NCBI GenBank assembly: GCA_013368375.1
Contig: JAACJP010000017.1
Location: forward strand, 186,001 to 250,000
Direction of reading: 5' to 3'
Length of the DNA stretch: 64,000 nucleotides
Source: Tricholomella constricta
Lineage: Eukaryota > Basidiomycota > Agaricomycetes > Agaricales > Lyophyllaceae
Both the position numbers and the translations under genes were made by a program. The notes below the pieces were generated by a model. It was not told where the DNA came from and did no database searches. It was given only the letters and a program-made list of their open reading frames with translations. This document shows positions 57,528-64,000 of this stretch, piece by piece. Position 1 is the first letter of the stretch. Each line of letters opens with the position of its first letter.

Positions 57528-60500
57528 ATGTACCCCAGCCAAGTACCAACTTCCAGCAACGACGCGATTCGGGGCGGCGACAGCCGCACCGATCAGCAAT
57601 ATTCGAACCCGGGGCCGAGTTCAAGTGGGGAGGGAGTGCAGGGGCGCGCGGAAAATGCGCCCCTGCCCCCAACTTACATGGGCTCGCAGCCCCAATTATA
57701 CCAATATCCTCCAGTTGGCCATATGAGCCAACCGCCCCATCAGGGGCAACAAACATTTCCGATGGTTGGCCATATGAGCCAACCGCCCCATCAGGGGCAA
57801 CAAACATTTCCGATGGTTGGCCATATGAGCCAACCGCACCACCAAGGTCAACAACCACCTATGGGTGGTTTTTATCCGCCAGGGCTGGCATTCCAACAGA
57901 TGCCATCAATGGCGGGTTTCATGGGGTACCCGCAACCGACGTGGTACCCCCAAATGCCCATGCAGCCAGTACCGCACAATATGCAGTACAACGAGTCGGA
58001 GAAGATGGAGGTAGACGACCAAAGTCGTCTGCAAGCAAATGTTCCGCCGGCGCAAGTGGTGCGCGGTGAACCGGTGCAGCAACATGTCGCACCGAATGCA
58101 GACGACAAAGCGTCGTCGGCGTCGAGTTCGCGGAGGATGGCAGACGATCGCAGAGTATCGCCTGCGTCAAGTTCGAGGAGACCATTCGCAGACGATGGTC
58201 TCCTTTCTTCTCTCTTGGACCGATTGGAAGACGCGGGTATTCACCGCGAATTTTGTGATTTTTTGGACAATGGAATGGCGCAGCTGGTTATAACCCAGCT
58301 GCTTGATGCATACGATGGAGCTCGCGCGGATTTGAGACGCGTGAAAGCGAGAGAAGCGGCTATGGCTGAGCAACTCAGCCTGGCAAGAAAACGGCCGGCA
58401 GTAGCATCGCCGGATCGCGGGGAGGGACCATCGTCCCGACCCATAAAAAGGCAGCAAACGGAGGTGCGTCGAGAAGAACGCACCTCATACGAGCCGCGAC
58501 GACAAGAGAGGAGCGAGCCCAGGCGTCCGGAACGACGCCTGGAACAGGAGAATTGGCGGTACAACCGCCACCCCAACCAGGAAGTGTGGCGTGATGAACG
58601 CCCACTTGATTATGGTTCTCAACGGGAAGAGCGCCGAGAGGATCAAGGGACGCGCGAAGTGCGCCCCTTACCTGCTCGAGAAATCGAGCGCACGGTGTCG
58701 ACATTGTTGACGTCAGCGGAAACAAAGCCGCAAAACCTATCCGGAGCGTTACTGCCCCCGGGAGAAAGCCGGGTGCGGAACCCAGAACGAGGTTCTCAGA
58801 AGAAGGAACCTGTTGGCAAATATACGTTGCCAGTGCCAGCCCCTGCACCACCTAGTACGATGGTGCAGCCCCCAATGCCGCCATCCAAAGGCAAACAGAA
58901 GGCCTCGGATCCATATGCCGAGGCTATGGATGAATCGGACTGGGGCGAGTCGTCTGATGACGACAAGCCTGTCAGCAAGAAGAAGGCTGCCGGGCAAAAG
59001 CAGCATCGCGAGAATATGGCTCGCAAAGCTGAGAAGGAGATGCCGGGGCGGATCCCTGACGAGCTCGGGGTGGTCTTCATCAACGACTGCCATGAGAGGG
59101 ACAACCGCTTTTGGGATATGTTAGTGCAGACGATATATGTATCGTCCGCCCAGAATCGTGCCTATGCACTAGGCACCGCAGCGCGAGTATCCGAAAGCGA
59201 GTTGGGGACGGGACACAATTCTCGTCCCCCATCGGGACGGCTATATGCCGTCGCACCACGCGGGTTTCCAATGAACCCTCGTGAAGTTGATCAGTTGTAT
59301 GCACTGATCAACGATCAGCGCCCCGGCGTGACGGATGAAGAGCGGGCAGAGGCCTTTATGCTCTTTAGGGAGTTCCAGCGAGTCTCCCTTTCGGTAGCGC
59401 CCCATTTGCGCGACCGATCCATGGCTCGAGCAGCCATGGATGAATTTAGAAGCGTCAACCGACCGTTCGATACACGGTCACCCATTTGGCAGGCCGCGCC
59501 AATTAGGCGGCCTGGGAGGGCATTCGAATATAGGCCGGACAAGCCTACACGGGGCGCTGGCCTGCCTCAGCCAGGCCCCGACCATGCCCTCGATGTCGAG
59601 CACTGGTGCCGACATATGATTCACCATGGGCATATTGGTTCAAAGAACCAATACGGAGGAATCGTCATGGACTACCGGTTCCGCGTACATAGGTGCGGAA
59701 CTTGGGGATACTTGTTGGCGAATGTACTGGCGCCAACTACCCACAGCATGCGGTCATGGTTCATGCGCCTTTTCACGACCATTACTGCGCGGCCATACCT
59801 CTACTCAGAGGCTGTGGCTGCCTATAACGAGGCCAATCCAGATCGGCCTTTCACACCGATCGAAGGCCCTGAGGTTACCATACCTCGCATCCAAGTGATC
59901 CCTCCGGAGGTGCGGATCACTGAACAAGGTGTCTTGCAACACCTTATCAACATTGGTATTCCAGTAAGCTGGATACACACCATAGCTACACTTATGGTCT
60001 ACATTATTTGGACCATAACTACTCTAACTCAGGTCCCTATAAGGACCTGTTCCGCAATGTTGACGATGATCGAGTTCGTCGTCTAGATGAAATGGGTGTC
60101 CCGCCCGCCATCCCTGAGTGGGATGGGTGGTACCATCCCACCACCGACGACATCACGCGCATCCAAACACTGATGCACGTGGAATTCCAGACCGAATCAC
60201 TAGACTGTCTAGTGAGTTCGGAATGGATGTTTGTGGGTGAAGACCCACACTTCCGAGGACTCCATGTTCGGGTGGGGGAATATCTCCCCCCAGGCCTGCA
60301 TCACCCCGCTTCATCGGGATCGACGTCCATCAACGTCGAAATGGCGGACCCGGCGGCAGCTATACCTGCCCCCGCGACACCCTCCACAGTCGTGGCAGCT
60401 CCAACTGGAGCTACCGAAACCCAAGTGGACCCCGTGTCGGCCCTTACAGGGCCTCTATCACTGGCGGTGATTACCACCAGCCAGGGTCCGGTGGACAACA

Positions 60501-60535
60501 ACACCACCGACCCCGACACAGTGATGGAGTCATAG
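57528..60535 (+). pseudogene. Element 2 downstream ORF, unknown, one frameshift
   Basis: The frame is open 57528 to about 59970 (MYPSQVPTSSNDAIRGGDSR). After a one-base shift near 59975-59985 it continues (TYGLHYLDHNYSNSGPYKDL) to TAG 60535, about 1000 residues in all. The N terminus is Pro/Gln-rich with a three-fold repeat. The middle is charged (RREERTSYEPRRQERSEPRR). The C-terminal part looks folded (WCRHMIHHGHIGSKNQYGG, WGYLLANVLAPTTHSMRSW). There is no zinc knuckle, capsid motif or enzyme signature that I recognise. Its place 3' of pol is unusual for a structural gag; it might be a displaced gag or an env-like or accessory gene. Confidence 0.6.
57715..57862 (+). repeat. 51-bp in-frame tandem repeat, three copies
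   Basis: The segment beginning TTGGCCATATGAGCCAACCG is repeated three times and encodes VGHMSQPPHQGQQTFPM units, the last diverged to HMSQPHHQGQQPPM. Each unit starts with an inverted repeat (TTGGC ... GCCAA). Confidence 0.92.
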
Positions 60536-60880
60536 GTCGGGGAGACAACCTAATCCCCCCGTCAACGAACTGACCTCGACACATAGGGCGTACCGCCGGG
60601 GCGACCGCCATTGTCAGGTGCAAACCACCTGACTCCCGAGGAGCACTCCGCAGGCTGCGTATTAACGCAACATTGGATGTCCTCACCACCACTCATTGTC
60701 GCACGGCACTTTGAGGCCGTGCAGTGGCGCTAATGCATCCACTTGTCATTAAGTCGAGAATACGTATCATACCTACGTATTCTTGCATTATTTTATAGGT
60801 CTAGGTCGCCGGGACCTAGACCCTCCTTTTATTATCTTTTTCTGCCCAACTCCCTGGTGAAGATCGCTACACGCGATCTT
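60536..60880. other. Element 2 untranslated 3' region
   Basis: About 345 bp between the last ORF and the polypurine tract. It contains long perfect hairpins at 60757-60783 (10 bp arms), 60798-60822 (10) and 60860-60880 (8). No open frame is credible. Confidence 0.7.
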
Positions 60881-60889
60881 AAAGGGGGG
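60881..60889 (+). promoter_or_regulatory. Polypurine tract
   Basis: AAAGGGGGG lies two bases before the TG of the LTR, the expected primer site for plus-strand synthesis in LTR retroelements. Confidence 0.8.
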
Positions 60890-60891
60890 TA

Positions 60892-61112
60892 TGTAAGGGC
60901 GCCCACTATCTTATCTAATATTGGTTATCTAATCGTATCTTATCGAGACGATTATGCTAGTGTTTGGCAACACCTTCTGGTGTTGCCTATTTAATTCATT
61001 ACATTAAATAAGTATAAACAACCTTGTACACCTATACGTAGCAATCGACAGACTTGTCAAGCTTACGTCTAGTGTGAACAGCAAGGTTCCCAAAATCTGT
61101 AACTCCGTTACA
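60892..61112 (+). repeat. 3' LTR of gypsy element 2 (or solo-like end)
   Basis: The 221 bp segment starts TGTAAGG and ends CCGTTACA, giving the short terminal inverted repeat TGTAA/TTACA. It directly follows a polypurine tract. It contains a 9-bp-arm hairpin (60966-60987). No second LTR copy is present in the window. Confidence 0.78.
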
Positions 61113-61135
61113 CACAACAAAACAGATCGAATACA

Positions 61136-61704
61136 ATGAGCCGCACGCGCCCTCCCACTGCCGCCATCGGAATTGATCTCAACAATCCTGAGTCTAACCC
61201 AGGAACCCCAGCCCCTGCTGGATGGGTTCTCATTGCTAACTTCCACACTCACCCAGTTATGATCTCACTCCCTTCCTGATGTCTCATGTTCACAGATGGG
61301 AGACGCATATGGGTAAATTTCTTGCATTGATCAACCTTGACATATTATTTAACCCCTTCTATAGTGGAGACCCGTCTGTCCCTTCAGGTGCGGACAACTC
61401 CAACGCTTGGTACAGAGGTGTCCCGGGTATCATCATCCAGTGCGTGACAAACTAAGCTTGCCATCAGGATAACAATGCTGACCTACATCTACCCCTCGCA
61501 GCAATAATGGAATAACTGCATATGTGCGTTCCCGGTTCACTGTGAATCTTTTCTGTATTGACTTTGCTTCTCCAGGGCCCATCGAGGCGTGCCATGATGA
61601 ATTTCCCCCGTGGGTACCCAAATAGCAACGATGAATATCGAGGGCAGGGAAGCCAAGGTGTCGGAGTGGGTACCTGGAGACCTGATGATGCACCTAATCA
61701 GTAG
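61136..61704 (+). CDS. Small JAB/MPN-like peptidase-fold protein, possibly 5'-truncated
   Basis: Five exons (61136-61255, 61296-61312, 61365-61439, 61502-61523, 61576-61704) join in phase to 120 residues. Key pieces are GWVLIANFHTHP, GGGDPSVPSGADNSNAWYRG, VPGIIIHNNGITAYGPSRR. The HxH-P motif followed at a distance by S-x-x-D resembles the zinc site of JAB/MPN-type domains found in some fungal and bacterial secreted or toxin-associated proteins, where an N-terminal half normally precedes FHTHP. Here the start codon lies only 23 bp after the LTR, so the original 5' end may be lost. One exon is 17 nt and one 22 nt. Confidence 0.5.
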
Positions 61705-62084
61705 ATATTTATACCATTCCGGCGACCGTCGCATCGTACATAGTGTTCTAATCGCTTGTGGCTTTCTGTCGGCCGGGGCTTTAGCAGTACAAGAAGTCGG
61801 TACATACTTCTGTATCAATTCTATCGTTACCCTTATGCGAACTGGCCACTGTTAATAGTGTTCGGCACTGTCAAAAGAATTGAAGAAGTGGCGCACACAG
61901 ACCCGACTCGACAGTAACAAGGCAGAATGCGCACTCACGTGATTGACGCGACGCGAGATATTGGGCCGCGTTCAAAGGTTTGCATCGAACAAAGCTTCAC
62001 CCAACACTTTTCAGCTTTCAGCGCAGGCGTCTAATATTCACGCAACGATTCCACGCCTCCAATCAAATATCACATCACGCCAGC
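61705..62084. other. Intergenic, promoter of the secreted-protein gene
   Basis: About 380 bp without a supported gene. It should carry the terminator of the JAB-like gene and the promoter of the next. No site is identified. Confidence 0.4.
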
Positions 62085-62868
62085 ATGCAGATCGCCATTC
62101 TCCCCACTTTTCTTTTGTTCTTGCCTGCCATCGTCGCCGCGTGTGAGGGCGAATGCATTATCGGAATCACAAACGCTTTCATATCCAACTATACGATCCC
62201 TGTCAATATTCTCTTAGAACAATTAGTAAGGCGATATACTCCTTACATGTACCCAAGATTGACCCATTGCTCTGAAATCCTCCCAGACCAACGAGGTGGT
62301 TACGAAAGTCCTTTCCAACCGGCGATATACGTCCCCGCCTATATCGCTTATGGGACCTCTCCTCTCCGCCTTCCACGAAACCGCATATGCATATCTTGAG
62401 AATGCCATTTTCCCTTCATACTTCCACGGCAAATGCCAGCGGCGCGATCCCGAAAACCCCGATGGGCCGTTTGTAAATCCTCCGGGGTGCCCCAACCCAG
62501 ATTGTCCCGTCGTATGCGGAACGCCAGGGTCCATGGTTCATTTTTACCCGAAACTACGATACATCGCGTTCAACGCGACCAGGCACCAGCTCGTCGACTT
62601 CGCGAGCCCCGGAAACGAGGCCTACCAGGCAGTTGAAAGAGGCGTCATGAGCGAGATCGAGTCCGGTGGTGGTCGCAGGAATACGGTATCGAGGGCGGCG
62701 GGAACCAGAATGCCGAAGCAGTGGAGACATGAGAAGGCGAAAAGCCAAATAAGGGAGATTATGGGCCAGGTTTCCTCTCGACTGGAGAAGATTTGCGGTG
62801 GTATGCACGGGTTGCCGAAGTGCAGTTGGGAGAAGGAGATGAAGGAATTCATCCTGAGTTACCCGTGA
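62085..62868 (+). CDS. Secreted cysteine-containing protein, unknown
   Basis: Two exons (62085-62225 and 62287-62868) give 240 residues. The N terminus MQIAILPTFLLFLPAIVAAC is a clear signal peptide. Around ten cysteines follow, including CEGEC, GCPNPDCPVVCG and CGGMHGLPKC, so disulfides are likely. NATR is a possible N-glycosylation site. The C-terminal half is basic and helical. I do not recognise a family; the pattern fits small secreted proteins of Agaricomycetes. Confidence 0.72.
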
Positions 62869-63468
62869 GCCGTTTCAGAGTGAAGGTCGTATCTCACTAT
62901 TGTCCATTTGTACTTACTATCGCGCACATGTTCAAACTCGATGCATCTTTTGATAATTAGAATTTAGAACCAGCGCGTAAACGTCGCCGACGCGTCGGCT
63001 TACATAAGTAAGTTCAACACTGGCAGTCCCTTTCCAATTGCCGCCCATGGCCAAGTTTGTTCGCTTTGTCGCCCCTCTCGTTTCTCTTTCCAACTTAGGA
63101 TTCTCGACCTGGATTCTCCGACGGCACGATGGGCGAGCTGCCACCGGAAGGCCTGTTCCTTTACAACCGAGCCTGTAAAAACAATGCATCTACTCTAATT
63201 CACTGAGTACAGCTTTGACCTCGCCCGAGCGCGCCCCTTGAATGTGCTTCAAAAGGCTAGTTTCACAGCTTTTCGTTGCCGCATGTTGATCTCTTCCAGC
63301 CACCGAGTCCACATACAATTGTCCGACTGGCCAGGCTGGCCATCTCCACCCTCGCACGCGCGGGAGGTAGAGGGCACTGAGGAATATAAAACCCGATAGG
63401 CTTTTCCAAAATGGGCCCCCCAATCACCATCCCATCCCATACGACATCTGCACCATCGGTCGAAAATC
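62869..63468. promoter_or_regulatory. Upstream region of the clp1-like gene
   Basis: About 600 bp without a supported gene. A TATAAA (63387) lies 82 bp before the next start codon and is a plausible core promoter element. Confidence 0.45.
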
Positions 63469-64000
63469 ATGGCTCACAACGCTGCAGGCATTGTTTATCC
63501 ACCCATTATCTCTTCCGCTCTTCCTACCTTTGAAGTCGACCATAACGCGTTTTGGACAACCTACCCCGATTACCAGGATGAGGATATGGATGTTGCGCGC
63601 AAAGACATCGCGAGGGTTGCCAAACGGTGCATTCGAAGCTGCCCTTGCCACTTCTGTCATCTGACTCTACATTTTCCAGGTATTATCATGACGTTTTTCC
63701 ACGACAGCGTACGACTATTTACGATTATTGTTCTGAATCCTTCTCGGCTCAACTCAAGAAGAGAATATTTGGCGCTTATCCACCAACGCAGCTGGTCGCC
63801 GTTGTAGCGAAACCTGCGAACCCGAAATTTTTTCCAATTCATCATTTTGTCTTTGCTGCTAACTGTGCAAAGTTCCCTCAGTTATTAGACGTCCCGCCTG
63901 ACCCTATCAAGAGTGAGATGGTGACTTTACCTGTGTCTGCCATCGTCCTTAGGTCTCCTACCGCCTTCTCAATTCTGTGGAATTACCTTTATTCAGGGAA
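63469..64000 (+). CDS. clp1-like protein, 5' part
   Basis: Exon 1 (63469-63626) encodes MAHNAAGIVYPPIISSALPT and FEVDHNAFWTTYPDYQDEDM. Exon 2 starts at 63680 in phase (YYHDVFPRQRTTIYDYCSES) and runs off the window. The segment NPKFFPIHHFVFAANCAKFP and SPTAFSILWNYLYSG fit the clp1 family, named for the Coprinopsis clampless1 gene needed for clamp cell formation after mating. The rest lies outside, so length and integrity cannot be judged. Confidence 0.65.

Larger units (their letters stand above)
53471..61112 (+). mobile_element. Ty3/gypsy element 2 (chromodomain type), 5'-truncated
   Basis: The content is pol (53502-57399, frameshifted), an additional ORF (57528-60535, frameshifted), a polypurine tract (60881-60889) and a 3' LTR (60892-61112). 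No 5' LTR or gag precedes pol. The whole element is tiled by perfect short inverted repeats, which are absent in the neighbouring element 1. Confidence 0.82.

Noticed and set aside
1..64000. tRNA or rRNA genes
   Set aside because: I looked for cloverleaf B-box patterns and rRNA-like conserved blocks and saw none that I could support.

Overview
This window is nuclear DNA of a filamentous basidiomycete, most likely an Agaricomycete mushroom. The signs are many 45-65 nt introns with GT..AG borders, a clp1-like gene at the right edge, a KDZ-type DNA transposon with a CxC2 cysteine cluster, and chromodomain Ty3/gypsy retroelements of the kind common in mushroom genomes. All calls come from reading the sequence and recalling protein families. 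No database search was run, and intron borders were placed by hand from splice signals and reading phase.

Region 1 (1-17.3 kb) is ordinary, compact, gene-dense euchromatin. It holds an NCoR/Snt1-like two-SANT corepressor, a PIN4-type parvulin, the ribosome-recycling ATPase Rli1/ABCE1, a DUF6604 protein, an SH3-PX-BAR sorting nexin, the small RPA subunit Rpa3 and an ASCC2-like CUE protein. All appear intact and have housekeeping roles in transcription, ribosome recycling and quality control, membrane traffic and DNA replication.

Region 2 (17.3-33.5 kb) is accessory DNA. A three-copy family of a previously unrecognised 258-residue gene, with identical exon sizes (84/190/503 nt), sits on a roughly 1.55 kb repeated unit at 19.1, 23.5 and 33.4 kb (last copy inverted). 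One copy truncates a cytochrome P450. The other two lie tail to tail with the 3' end of a decayed HeLo/MLKL-N-terminal-like gene. An aldo/keto reductase and a small unknown gene survive between them.

Region 3 (33.5-61.1 kb) is a nest of repeats. A tandem satellite of about 166 bp is followed by a degenerate gypsy element (gag, tandem double protease). Its gag is split by an apparently intact 13.8 kb KDZ transposon (37862-51690) carrying the transposase and four further ORFs. A second, 5'-truncated chromodomain gypsy element (about 53.47-61.11 kb) follows, with pol, an extra ORF and a 3' LTR. Two sequence-wide properties stand out. The KDZ element carries about 90 copies of the hexamer CCGCGG, in exons, introns and ends alike. 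The second gypsy element is tiled from end to end with perfect 6-10 bp short-loop inverted repeats, running through its protein-coding sequence.

Region 4 (61.1-64 kb) returns to host genes: a small JAB/MPN-like peptidase-fold gene whose start lies 23 bp from the LTR, a secreted cysteine-containing protein and the first exons of a clp1-like gene.
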